A stretch of 64,000 bases of DNA, from positions 1,141,353 through 1,205,352 of the forward strand of contig NZ_LN913001.1 of assembly GCF_001487105.1 (NCBI RefSeq), in the 5' to 3' direction. Below, in pieces: positions 51,618-59,499 of the stretch. The position numbers and the translations under genes were made by a program. Position 1 is the first letter of the stretch. The number at the start of each line of letters is the position of its first letter. Under the pieces are notes generated by a model. That model did not search any database. It saw nothing but the letters and a program-made list of their open reading frames with translations, and had not been told where the DNA came from. The stretch is from Mediterraneibacter massiliensis (GTDB lineage Bacteria > Bacillota > Clostridia > Lachnospirales > Lachnospiraceae).

Positions 51618-52184
51618 ATGAAAACGAAGATTTTTTTTGATGATTTAAGCACTAAAAATAATGTGTTGTTACTTAAACCCAAAGATGAATTAGTAAAAGA
51701 TTTTTCTGAAAAATACAGTAATTTCCAAGATAAATTTTTTTACGAACAGTTTATGAATTCTGGTGGTATTGTTATTGATAATTGGATAAGAATATATGGT
51801 TGTGGCAAACTGAATGTAATTGAAAAGAATAAACTATATAACACAAATCAAACTATGGATATTTTAATTGCAGAAGATATTTTAGGTGGATTGTTTGGTT
51901 TGAAAGATGATTTTGTTTATTATTTTGCTCCCGATACAAATGAATGGGAATCTTTAGAAATATATTATACACAATTTGTAAATTGGTTAATCAACAATCC
52001 TAATGGTGTAAATAAATTCTATGAATGTTTCAGATGGGTTAATTGGAAAGAGGATTGTTCTAAAATTCAATTAAATGATGGATATTCCTTTTATCCTTTA
52101 CTTCAAGTAAATACTGATATTAATCATAGAAGTAGAAAAGTTGTATCTATTGATGAGTTAATTCGTTTAAATCTTGGTATATAG
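51618..52184 (+). CDS. DUF2625-like cargo protein
   Basis: The 188-residue soluble protein has the layout I associate with DUF2625: GGIVIDNWIRIYGCGKLN, ILIAEDILGGLFGLKDDFVYYFAPDTNEWESLE, and FYECFRWVNWKED. Its function is unknown. Such proteins look similar to SMI1/SUKH-type folds found among toxin immunity genes, though that link is a weak impression. ATG 51618 is preferred over GTG 51609 because GAGGAG lies 8 nt before it. A terminator lies about 55 bp after the stop, closing the cargo operon. Confidence 0.6.
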   Translation: MKTKIFFDDLSTKNNVLLLKPKDELVKDFSEKYSNFQDKFFYEQFMNSGGIVIDNWIRIYGCGKLNVIEKNKLYNTNQTMDILIAEDILGGLFGLKDDFVYYFAPDTNEWESLEIYYTQFVNWLINNPNGVNKFYECFRWVNWKEDCSKIQLNDGYSFYPLLQVNTDINHRSRKVVSIDELIRLNLGI

Positions 52185-52239
52185 CAACTCCTAGTTTGTA
52201 GATACCAAAATATCATATTCTGACGGAGTGATCCAGACA

Positions 52240-52279
52240 CGGCGGTGGGAAAATCTTTTAGATTTTTCCGCCGTTTTTA
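52240..52279 (+). terminator. Terminator closing the cargo operon
   Basis: CGGCGGTGGGAAAATC (52240-52255) pairs with GATTTTTCCGCCG (52261-52273) and is followed by TTTTTAG. Confidence 0.8.
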
Positions 52280-52327
52280 GTGGCTGGTTCACTTCGACAG
52301 TTGAGCGAGCTTGCGAGCGAACATCAA

Positions 52328-52352
52328 GCCCCCGTTATCTAACAAGGGGGGC
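52328..52352. other. Candidate oriT (nick-site region) of the mobilizable element
   Basis: GCCCCC (52328-52333), a 12-bp loop containing CTAACA, and GGGGGGC (52346-52352) resemble the inverted-repeat oriT core I recall for ICEBs1/Tn916-type relaxases, which also has C- and G-runs around CTAACA. It lies 240 bp upstream of the MobT-type relaxase gene, the expected position. The rest of 52280-52590 is non-coding and holds several smaller inverted repeats. Confidence 0.5.
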
Positions 52353-52539
52353 ACAAAAAACAAGAGACAATAGACACTACTAAGCGGAAAACGCTGTATT
52401 TACAAGGCAAAACCGCTTTTGACAGGGTGTTAACTGAAAGACACTCATTTAACACATAAAAATTAAATAAGACATAGGAAAGACAGTTGGTTTCAAATAA
52501 GAAACTGATTGTCTTTGTCTTTTGCAGAAATGTAAGCAT

Positions 52540-52572
52540 AGGCAATTATCAAATATGGTAGTTGCCTTTTTT
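52540..52572 (+). terminator. Terminator-like hairpin in the relaxase leader
   Basis: AGGCAA near 52540 and TTGCCT near 52562 form a stem followed by TTTTTT, 19 bp before the relaxase start. It may attenuate relaxase expression or block read-through. Confidence 0.5.
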
Positions 52573-52590
52573 GATTGGAGGAATTGAAGA

Positions 52591-53805
52591 ATGAATGATA
52601 AAAACTTTATAGAAGAATTAAGACAAAAGCGTGAAGAATATGGAGTAACACAAACAAGGCTTGCGGTTGCCTGCGGTATCAGCCGTACATATTTTAATCA
52701 GATAGAGAATGGGATTGTTGTTCCCTCTGATGAATTAAAACAAACGATAGAAAAACAGATTGAGCATTTCAACCCAAAAGAACCGCTATTCTTATTGATT
52801 GATTACTTCCGTGTCCGCTTTCCTACTACGGACGCATTAAAGATTATTCGTGATGTATTACAACTAAAAGCCGATTATATGCTTTATGAAGATTTTGGAA
52901 AGTACGGATATGAAAGCAAGTATGTTTTGGGCGATATCAATATCATGTGTTCTATGCAAGAGCATTTAGGCGTTTTGTTAGAACTGAAAGGCAGAGGGTG
53001 TCGGCAAATGGAAAGTTATCTATTGGCACAGGAACGCACATGGTATGACTTTATGCTTGATTGTATGACGGCAGGCGGTGTGATGAAACGGCTTGACTTG
53101 GCAATCAATGATAAAGCAGGAATATTGGATATTCCAAAATTAAAGGCAAAATATAAAGCAGGAGAATGTATTTCCTACTTCCGTATGCAGAAAGATTACA
53201 GTGGTACAGAGAAATGTGGGAGTGATACACCAAAGAACACAGGAGAAACCTTATATCTTGGTTCAACAAGTAGCGAATTATATATGTGTGCTTATCAGAA
53301 GAATTATGAGCAGTATGTCAAGAATGGCACAGAAGTTGAAGATACAGAAATCAAGAACCGTTTTGAAATACGCATGAAGAATGAACGAGCCTATTATGCA
53401 GTTGTAGATTTACTGACCTATCGGGACGCTGAACGCACCGCTTTTTCTATTATCAATCATTATGTTCGCTTTGTAGATAGAGAGGACGATAAACCTAAAA
53501 GTCAATGGAAAATGAATGATGATTGGGCATGGTTTGTAGGGGATAACAGAGAACCTATACGCTTAACCACAAAGCCAGAGCCTTATACCTTACAAAAGGC
53601 ATTGCATTGGTTACAAAGACAAGTTGCACCAACGATAAAAATGGTACAGGCATTGGATAAAGAAAATCATACAACGATACTGAAAGATATGATTGAGCAG
53701 GCAGAGCTCAAAGACAAGCATAAACATTTATTACAGTTAGAAAAATCAACCATAGAAGAACGCATAGATACCGTTGTTCCACAAGAGAATGACGGTATTT
53801 TTTAA
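52591..53805 (+). CDS. MobT-type relaxase (Tn916 Orf20 / replication initiation factor family)
   Basis: This 404-residue protein has an N-terminal XRE helix-turn-helix (about 8-52, KREEYGVTQTRLAVACGISRTYFNQIENGIVVP). A replication-initiation-factor domain follows with FLLIDYFRVRFPT, MKRLDLAINDKAG, LYLGSTSSELYMCAYQKNYEQ and RFEIRMKNERA. This architecture is that of Tn916 Orf20, which nicks oriT to start conjugative transfer. GGAGG lies 10 nt before the ATG. It is the only transfer gene in the element. Confidence 0.88.
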   Translation: MNDKNFIEELRQKREEYGVTQTRLAVACGISRTYFNQIENGIVVPSDELKQTIEKQIEHFNPKEPLFLLIDYFRVRFPTTDALKIIRDVLQLKADYMLYEDFGKYGYESKYVLGDINIMCSMQEHLGVLLELKGRGCRQMESYLLAQERTWYDFMLDCMTAGGVMKRLDLAINDKAGILDIPKLKAKYKAGECISYFRMQKDYSGTEKCGSDTPKNTGETLYLGSTSSELYMCAYQKNYEQYVKNGTEVEDTEIKNRFEIRMKNERAYYAVVDLLTYRDAERTAFSIINHYVRFVDREDDKPKSQWKMNDDWAWFVGDNREPIRLTTKPEPYTLQKALHWLQRQVAPTIKMVQALDKENHTTILKDMIEQAELKDKHKHLLQLEKSTIEERIDTVVPQENDGIF

Positions 53806-54589
53806 TTTCTTCAAAAAATCTGCAACAAAATATCAACTAGCGTACAGATATGGTGTGAGAAAAGGAAATTTAACTTTTTTTCAAAATTACTCATTAAACC
53901 GAGGGTTGCTGTCCTTATATGGAGTGGAAGTTGAAAAAATCTATACTTTTTTGAAAAATATGACGGAAATTCGTGATTGGTGGACAGTATTATGCGAAAA
54001 AAGGAAAAACTGTCGTTATTTGTATTCAAACAGGCATTAGCAGTTGAGTGTTGATGTGAAAGGAAGAAAATATTTTCATTTTTAACTTAACATTTGATGA
54101 CTGCTGTTCCCTATATGGTGCAGGAAAAGAGATTTAAAATATTTTCATTTCAACTTAACAAATAAGCGTTTGCTGTACAGACATGAAGTGAAAAGAAAAA
54201 AGTTTTGAGTATTGGTTACGCTTTTGCTCTTTTCCAACGCGGTATATAGGAAAGACGATTTTCTTCTTCCGTGTTCTTTGACAACTGAATAAAGCAATTC
54301 AATACATTAGACAGACAGCGAGCCGTTGAAACAGATACGCCATGACCTTTCCCCTGCCAAAGCGAGCGACAACCTATCTGTGTTCTTGTAAAAGACTTGT
54401 CCTCTTTTATCGCCATGACCTGTCCTGTCTGATAATGATACTCCCGTACAGCCACAGCTTGAGCGTTCAGAGCGTCGCACGCAATGGGTACGGCTACATA
54501 AGGATTATGCAGAGGTGGAACTCCTGTGGGCTATGACAAAAGCCGTTGAATTGCTTAGAAACTATTTTTACAGAAAGGGGGTATGTGTT
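53806..54589. repeat. Non-coding segment with degenerate repeated motif
   Basis: No convincing gene is present. A motif of the form TGCTGT/GCGTACAG followed by ATATGG and a G/A-rich GAAAA stretch recurs loosely near 53840, 53907, 54101 and 54169, each followed by TTTAACTT- or TTTTCATTT-like sequence. The 79-codon frame on the minus strand (54216-54455) has no ribosome site. An open plus-strand frame lacking a start (about 54419-54589, ending in MTKAVELLRNYFY) looks like the remnant C-terminus of a lost element gene. Confidence 0.4.
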
Positions 54590-54760
54590 ATTGCTGATAT
54601 TGTAAAAACAATGCAAGAAAAGACAAATAATAAGCGTGGCATTGGCAACAGAGGAAAGACAAAGATTGTAGTAAAAGAGCATTTTTCCGAAAAAGGAAAG
54701 ACAATGGAAGAACTTCTGACTGATGTTATGCTGGAAAAAGCAAAGCAGACAATCGCATAA
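54590..54760 (+). CDS. TnpW-like small transposon protein
   Basis: The product ends with KIVVKEHFSEKGKTMEELLTDVMLEKAKQ, resembling the short TnpW-type proteins encoded before large serine recombinases in clostridial elements. No standard start matches the ribosome site: AAGGGGG lies 8 nt before an in-frame ATT (54590), while the first ATG is at 54611. The ancestral start may have been ATG at 54590, or translation begins at the later ATG, giving about 49 residues. Function is unknown. Confidence 0.5.
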   Translation: MADIVKTMQEKTNNKRGIGNRGKTKIVVKEHFSEKGKTMEELLTDVMLEKAKQTIA

Positions 54761-54801
54761 AATCGGTGCAGTTGTAAGAAATAGATTGAATGGCAAAAAG
54801 T

Positions 54802-54846
54802 ACCCGTGTTATACTTTACTTGCAAGCAGGTATTGTAAACACGGGT
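54802..54846. promoter_or_regulatory. Inverted repeat upstream of the recombinase gene
   Basis: ACCCGTGTT (54802-54810) and AACACGGGT (54838-54846) form a perfect 9-bp inverted repeat 25 bp before the recombinase start. It could be an operator or an mRNA structure limiting recombinase expression. A related sequence in inverted orientation lies near the left end of the element (50056-50090). Confidence 0.45.
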
Positions 54847-54871
54847 TAGTTATAAAGGAGGATAACTGACA

Positions 54872-56485
54872 ATGAAACAACAGATTTACAATACTGCACT
54901 TTATCTTAGGTTAAGCCGAGATGATGAATTACAGGGCGAAAGTTCCAGCATTACCACACAAAGAAGTATGTTGCGTCTATATGCAAAAGAACATCATTTG
55001 AATGTGATTGATGAGTATATTGATGACGGCTGGTCGGGAACAAATTTTGAAAGACCGAGTTTCCAGAGAATGATTGAAGATATAGAGGCAGGAAAAATCA
55101 ACTGTGTTGTAACGAAAGACCTTTCCCGACTTGGCAGAAATTATATTATGACAGGACAATATACAGAATTGTATTTTCCCAGCCATAATGTCCGTTACAT
55201 AGCGATTGACGACGGTGTAGACAGCGAAAAAGGCGAAAGTGAGATTGCACCATTTAAGAACATCATCAATGAATGGGTGGCAAGAGATACAAGCCGTAAA
55301 GTGAAATCGGCATTTAAGACAAAATTTGCAGAGGGTGCGTATTATGGGGCTTATGCTCCGTTAGGATATAAGAAACACCCCGACATCAAAGGAAAACTGC
55401 TGGTTGATGAGGAAACAAAATGGATTGTTGAAAAAATCTTCTCCCTAGCCTATCAAGGTTACGGTAGTGCCAAAATCACAAAGGTACTGCGAGAAGAAAA
55501 AGTTCCGACAGCGTCTTGGCTGAATTTCACAAGGTACGGTACTTTTGCACATATCTTTGAGGGAAAGCCCGAAAGCAAGCGTTATGAGTGGACGATTGCT
55601 CATGTTAAGGCAATATTAAAAAGTGAGGTTTATATAGGCAACAGCGTTCACAATATGCAGTCTACGGTTTCATTTAAGAGCAAGAAGAAAGTACGAAAGC
55701 CCGAAAGCGAATGGTTTCGAGTAGAAAACACGCACGAACCGATTATTGACAAGGAAGTGTTCTATCGTGTGCAGGAGCAGATAAAATCAAGGCGTAGACA
55801 GACAAAGGAAAAGGCAACGCCGATATTTGCAGGGCTTGTCAAGTGTGCGGATTGTGGCTGGTCTATGCGGTTTGCAACAAATAAAGCAAATAAGACGCCT
55901 TACAGTTATTATTCTTGCAGTTTCTACGGACAGTTTGGCAAAGGTTACTGTTCTATGCACTATATCCGCTATGATGTGCTGTATCAAGCTGTATTGGAGC
56001 GATTGCAGTATTGGGCTAAGGCAGTACAGCAGGACGAAGAAAAGGCATTGAACAAGATACAGAAAGTCGGCAATGCAGAGCGAATACGGGAAAAGAAGAA
56101 AAAGGCAAGTGCCTTGAAGAAAGCCGAGAACCGACAAAATGAGATTGACCGCTTGTTTGCGAAAATGTATGAAGATAGAGCCTGTGAGAAGATAACGGAA
56201 CGAAACTTCATTATGCTGTCGGGGAAATATCAAAAGGAACAGATAGAACTAGAACAGCAGATAACCAGCCTAAGAGAAGAATTAAGTAAAATGGAACAGG
56301 ATATGATAGGTGCTGAAAAGTGGATTGAGTTAATCAAGGAGTATTCTGTACCAAAGGAACTGACAGCACCGTTATTAAATGCAATGATAGAAAAAATACT
56401 CATTCACGAAGCAACAACGAATGAGGAGAACGAAAGAATACAGGAAATAGAGATATACTACCGATTTATTGGAAAAGTAGACTGA
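54872..56485 (+). CDS. Large serine recombinase (TndX/TnpX type)
   Basis: The 537-residue site-specific recombinase has a resolvase catalytic domain (Ser15 in YLRLSRDDE, with VTKDLSRLGRNYIMTGQYTE), a recombinase domain (about 165-270), a zinc ribbon (CADCGW then CSFYGQFGKGYC, about 325-360) and a C-terminal coiled coil (about 385-475). It integrates and excises the element with short shared cores, as TndX does. The gene ends 35 bp before the attR core, the expected place. AAAGGAGG precedes the ATG. Confidence 0.93.
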   Translation: MKQQIYNTALYLRLSRDDELQGESSSITTQRSMLRLYAKEHHLNVIDEYIDDGWSGTNFERPSFQRMIEDIEAGKINCVVTKDLSRLGRNYIMTGQYTELYFPSHNVRYIAIDDGVDSEKGESEIAPFKNIINEWVARDTSRKVKSAFKTKFAEGAYYGAYAPLGYKKHPDIKGKLLVDEETKWIVEKIFSLAYQGYGSAKITKVLREEKVPTASWLNFTRYGTFAHIFEGKPESKRYEWTIAHVKAILKSEVYIGNSVHNMQSTVSFKSKKKVRKPESEWFRVENTHEPIIDKEVFYRVQEQIKSRRRQTKEKATPIFAGLVKCADCGWSMRFATNKANKTPYSYYSCSFYGQFGKGYCSMHYIRYDVLYQAVLERLQYWAKAVQQDEEKALNKIQKVGNAERIREKKKKASALKKAENRQNEIDRLFAKMYEDRACEKITERNFIMLSGKYQKEQIELEQQITSLREELSKMEQDMIGAEKWIELIKEYSVPKELTAPLLNAMIEKILIHEATTNEENERIQEIEIYYRFIGKVD

Positions 56486-56522
56486 TAAATAGGGTTCATA
56501 TCTTTAACTAAGGGAAAGCGGA
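56486..56522. other. attR region of the mobilizable element
   Basis: The element's right end, ATATCTTTAACTAAGGGAAAGC (56498-56519), meets the chromosomal XRE gene at GGA (56520-56522). Joined to the left end (AGTTTCCCAAACAAAAGGATAT, 50029-50050) around GG, the two arms form a near-palindromic attP of 22 bp per side. Confidence 0.7.
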
Positions 56523-56768
56523 TTATCGGTTCCTGATTCAAGTATGCTTGTCTTGTTGGCAGAAGAACTGGATACATCTGTAAGTGTGTTGCTCGGAGAA
56601 ACGGAACAGGAAAGAAGTGAGGTGAAAATTCGGACAATTCGTTACCTGCTTATTTTAGTGTGTGCAATTATTGTAGTAGTATTTATTGCTTTCGCGGCTA
56701 TGAATAGCGAATATTTGACTTGGGATTTTAACAATTATTTTATTAGAAAATGGAAGAATAAAAAATAA
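56523..56768 (+). pseudogene. 3' part of the split XRE-family regulator gene
   Basis: The frame continues the regulator at LSVPDSSMLVLLAEELDTSVSVLLGE, the usual end of an XRE helix-turn-helix domain. A short linker follows, then one membrane helix (YLLILVCAIIVVVFIAFAAM) and a basic tail. Attached to the 5' part (ending KWEKG) it gives a membrane-anchored regulator. ATG 56544 could start a shortened product, but that would lack the DNA-binding helix. The start of this half lies directly at the attR core. Confidence 0.75.
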
Positions 56769-56803
56769 TAGATAAAAGCTGAATTTGATAAGGAGGATTA
56801 CAT

Positions 56804-57082
56804 ATGGAATTTCCTTTTCATGATGTACCAAATACAGCAACTATAATTTGCTGTCACATAATGAATGGAGAAGAACCTATTTTATTTGTATCACATGATG
56901 AAGATGACGGTATGTGGCAATTTTTATGTGGCAAAGCACATGAAACAGAAGACGCAAAATTAGTTTCTTTGAAGGAGGTATTTGAGTTAGACAATTCGAT
57001 TGGAACTTTAGTAGATATGCCTTGCGGTTATTATGCGACGAGAGAAAATCAAGAAGATAATTGGGTGCTTAGTAAGCGTTAA
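56804..57082 (+). CDS. Imm33/DUF2185-like protein (92 residues)
   Basis: This small acidic soluble protein has the layout ILFVSHDEDDGMWQFLCGKAHETEDAKLVSLKEVFELDNSIGTLVDMPCGYYATRE. It resembles the DUF2185 family, one branch of which is grouped with immunity proteins (Imm33). The neighbourhood holds no toxin gene, so a bacteriocin or toxin immunity role is only a possibility. AAGGAGG is 9 nt before the ATG. It follows the XRE fragment by 35 bp and precedes the ClbS-like gene. Confidence 0.6.
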   Translation: MEFPFHDVPNTATIICCHIMNGEEPILFVSHDEDDGMWQFLCGKAHETEDAKLVSLKEVFELDNSIGTLVDMPCGYYATRENQEDNWVLSKR

Positions 57083-57106
57083 ATATGAATTTGTGGGGTA
57101 GATATT

Positions 57107-57625
57107 TTGAGAACATACAAGGACAAAGAAGAATTAAAAAATGAGATAAATAAAAGTTTTGAAAAGTATATTTCTGAATTTGATAATATTCCTGAATCTT
57201 TAAAAGATAAGAGAATAATCGAAGTAGATAGAACACCAGCAGAAAATCTTGCTTATCAAGTTGGATGGACGACATTAGTTTTGAAATGGGAAGACGATGA
57301 GAAACAAGGGATTGAAGTGAAAACACCATCGGATATGTTTAAGTGGAATCAACTAGGTGAATTATATCAATGGTTTACAGATACTTACTCATATTTATCG
57401 TTAGCAGAACTGAAAGATAGACTAAAAGAAAATATTATATCTATCCATACAATGATTGATTCAATGAGTGATGAAGAATTATTTCAACCACATATGAGAA
57501 AGTGGGCTGATGATGCTACAAAAACAGCGGTATGGGAAGTTTACAAGTTTATTCACATTAATACTGTTGCTCCTTTCGGAACTTTTAGAACCAAGATCAG
57601 AAAATGGAAAAAGGCAGCATTGTAA
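57107..57625 (+). CDS. ClbS/DfsB-family four-helix-bundle protein
   Basis: This 172-residue protein matches the DUF1706 family that includes ClbS, a cyclopropane hydrolase protecting producers from colibactin. Family blocks are RTYKDKEELKNEINKSFEKYISEFDNIPE, RTPAENLAYQVGWTTLVLKWEDDE, and WEVYKFIHINTVAPFGTFRTKIRKWKK. Most homologues outside colibactin producers are uncharacterised. The start is TTG 57107, with GGGGTAG about 9 nt ahead. The gene is AT-rich and lies in the accessory island. Confidence 0.85.
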   Translation: MRTYKDKEELKNEINKSFEKYISEFDNIPESLKDKRIIEVDRTPAENLAYQVGWTTLVLKWEDDEKQGIEVKTPSDMFKWNQLGELYQWFTDTYSYLSLAELKDRLKENIISIHTMIDSMSDEELFQPHMRKWADDATKTAVWEVYKFIHINTVAPFGTFRTKIRKWKKAAL

Positions 57626-57858
57626 ATATTATGCAAACCGAGTGAAAATAAAATAGTAATGTTGTTTTTGGAATCTGAATTAAATGTTAAAGAAAATTAT
57701 ATTAAAGCAAAAGATCTTGATTTAAAGTACGGTTAAGAATACCGGAGCAGAAGCAAGCTTTACGGAATATATGAGCGTATTTTGATGAAACGATATTGAA
57801 AGTTCCTTTATTTTAAGTTCTATCATTATATGATGTGAGTGAAAGAGAGGTATTGTGT
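57626..57858. other. Non-coding remnant DNA
   Basis: AT-rich DNA without a convincing gene. A short open stretch near 57660-57735 (reading FLESELNVKENYIKAKDLDLKYG) may be a remnant of a lost gene. Confidence 0.4.
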
Positions 57859-58016
57859 ATGGCATTAAGTGATAACATCAAAAAATTCAGAGAAGAAAAA
57901 AGTTCACCCAGCAACAATTTGCAGACAAACTATAGGTTTCAAGACAGATAGTTTGTCGTTGTGAAAATGGTTCAAGAGGAGATCAGAGAAGATACAAAGT
58001 CGGATACACCTGCTGA
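57859..58016 (+). pseudogene. Decayed XRE-family regulator gene
   Basis: From ATG 57859 (GAGAGG upstream) the frame reads MALSDNIKKFREEK. A frameshift at the A-run near 57900 moves the homology to another frame, KFTQQQFADKL, then a TAG (57933-57935), then VSRQIVCRCENGS. Together these are a helix-turn-helix domain with one frameshift and one in-frame stop. The DNA up to 58244 holds nothing further that I can recognise. Confidence 0.7.
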
Positions 58017-58244
58017 TTTCTAAAAAGCTGAGAGAAATGTAGTGAAATTAAGGAACAAGGCAAAGCCGATACGATATAGGTCTGTCTTTGACGGAATGTA
58101 TATAGACAAAAGAGGAAGTGTTTTAAAATAAAAGGGAAAGCAGCTAGAATATCGTTTGTTTTTGCGGATGATTTTGCACTGTAACTGTGATAGAATAAAT
58201 GCGTAACATTTTACAGAGGCAGGATAGAAAAGAAGGGAATGTAA

Positions 58245-58604
58245 ATGGGTTGTTTAGGTAATGTATTGTGGTTTTTGTTTGGCGGATTCATCAGTGGCTT
58301 AAGCTGGTGTCTGGCGGGATGCATATGGTGCATTACGATCATAGGGATACCGGTAGGCGTACAGTGTTTTAAGCTTGCTTCACTGAGTTTTTTCCCTTTT
58401 GGAAAGGAAGTTGTGTATGGCGGCGGAGCCGGTTCGTTGCTTTTGAATATAATCTGGCTGCTTGTGTCGGGGTTGCTTTTAGCGATAGAACATGCAGCGC
58501 TGGGCATTATACTTTGTATAACAGTGATCGGGATTCCGTTCGGAATGCAGCAGTTTAAACTGGCTAAATTGGCTCTGATGCCCTTTGGAGCAGAAATACG
58601 GTGA
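58245..58604 (+). CDS. YccF-domain membrane protein
   Basis: This 119-residue protein has two YccF repeats, each a glycine-rich hydrophobic helix followed by CITIIGIPVGVQCFKLASLSFFPFGKEV (first) and CITVIGIPFGMQQFKLAKLALMPFGAEI (second). The function is unknown; it is an inner-membrane protein found in many bacteria. Here the chromosome returns to normal composition after the accessory island. Spacing to the next gene is about 80 bp. Confidence 0.88.
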   Translation: MGCLGNVLWFLFGGFISGLSWCLAGCIWCITIIGIPVGVQCFKLASLSFFPFGKEVVYGGGAGSLLLNIIWLLVSGLLLAIEHAALGIILCITVIGIPFGMQQFKLAKLALMPFGAEIR

Positions 58605-58683
58605 CGACAGAGACGATATGCAATTGTGCTATAAGCCATGGGCAAAAACAGAAAAGCAGAACGGGAGAAGAAGGAGCAGATGG

Positions 58684-59463
58684 ATGGAAATAAACATAAA
58701 AGCAGTATTTTTCGACGTGGACGGGACATTGATCTCCCACAAAGACGGGGGTGTGCCTGAAAGTACAAAGGAAGCTCTTCGTCTGTTGAAAAAGCGGGGA
58801 ATCAAAGTGGTTGTTGCCACAGGACGGCATACGATAGAGCTTGAGGCTCTGCCGGTTCGTGATCTGGAATTTGACGGCTATGTGGTCCTGAATGGACAGT
58901 TATGTTTGGATGGGGAAGGAAATACGATTTATGACGAACCAATCTGCAAAGAGGGGGCAGATACGATACTGGAGATATTTAAACGGCGGGAAATACCTGT
59001 GTCTATGGTAGAGAAGGACAGAATCTATGTGAATTTTGTCAATGATCTTTTGCGGAGGCGGCAAAAAGAGATATTAAGTCCTGTACCGGAAGTGGCGGAG
59101 TATCATGGCGGCAAAATATATCAGTGTTGTATGTATGTAGAAGAACCACAGATGAGAGAGATTGAAAAGAAACTGCGCTTTTGCCGTGCAACACAATGGA
59201 ATGATGCTGCATACGACATTATCGCAGAAGAAGCCGGAAAGCGAAAAGGGATAGAGGCGTTTCTGAAACATTACAGTATCTCCCCAAAGGAGATCATGGC
59301 TTTTGGCGATGGAGAGAATGATATAGATATGCTGCTCTATGCACAGATTGGCGTAGCAATGGGGAATGCTAATGATAAGGTAAAAGAAGCAGCAGATTAT
59401 GTGACGGACAGGGTAGACAAAGAGGGAATCAAAAAAGCTTTGGAAGAGTATGGAGTAATATGA
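58684..59463 (+). CDS. HAD-superfamily phosphatase, Cof type
   Basis: This 259-residue enzyme has HAD motif I FFDVDGTLI (about 9-17), motif II VVVATGR, a conserved Lys in KRKGIEAFLKHY and motif IV AFGDGENDIDML, with a Cof-type C2 cap between. It probably dephosphorylates sugar phosphates or flavin-type substrates; specificity is unknown. ATG 58684 is chosen because AAGGAG lies 7 nt before it and homology begins there; the open frame starts earlier. Confidence 0.9.
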   Translation: MEINIKAVFFDVDGTLISHKDGGVPESTKEALRLLKKRGIKVVVATGRHTIELEALPVRDLEFDGYVVLNGQLCLDGEGNTIYDEPICKEGADTILEIFKRREIPVSMVEKDRIYVNFVNDLLRRRQKEILSPVPEVAEYHGGKIYQCCMYVEEPQMREIEKKLRFCRATQWNDAAYDIIAEEAGKRKGIEAFLKHYSISPKEIMAFGDGENDIDMLLYAQIGVAMGNANDKVKEAADYVTDRVDKEGIKKALEEYGVI

Positions 59464-59499
59464 GTGCGGCATATGTGTATGGCTAAAGGAGGAAAGGCT

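Larger units (their letters stand above)
50027..56522. mobile_element. Integrative mobilizable element with serine recombinase and MobT-type relaxase (about 6.5 kb)
   Basis: The element lies between the two halves of an XRE regulator gene. Both junctions share GGA (50027-50029 and 56520-56522). The inner ends are imperfect inverted repeats: reading inward from the right end, CTTTCCC...GATAT, and from the left end GTTTCCCAAACAAAAGGATAT. It carries three cargo genes, an oriT-like repeat, a relaxase, a TnpW-like gene and a large serine recombinase. It has no coupling protein or type IV secretion genes, so transfer would need a helper element. Base composition is clearly more AT-rich than the flanks on the cargo side. 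Confidence 0.8.

Noticed and set aside
54216..54455. 79-codon frame on the minus strand in the mobilizable element
   Set aside because: It starts at GTG without a ribosome site, has no recognised domain and lies opposite the remnant plus-strand frame; more likely chance than a gene.
58085..58098. TGTCTTTGACGG resembling the IS left end (CGTCTTTGACAG)
   Set aside because: Only about 10 bases match, with no partner end or transposase remnant nearby; taken as coincidence.
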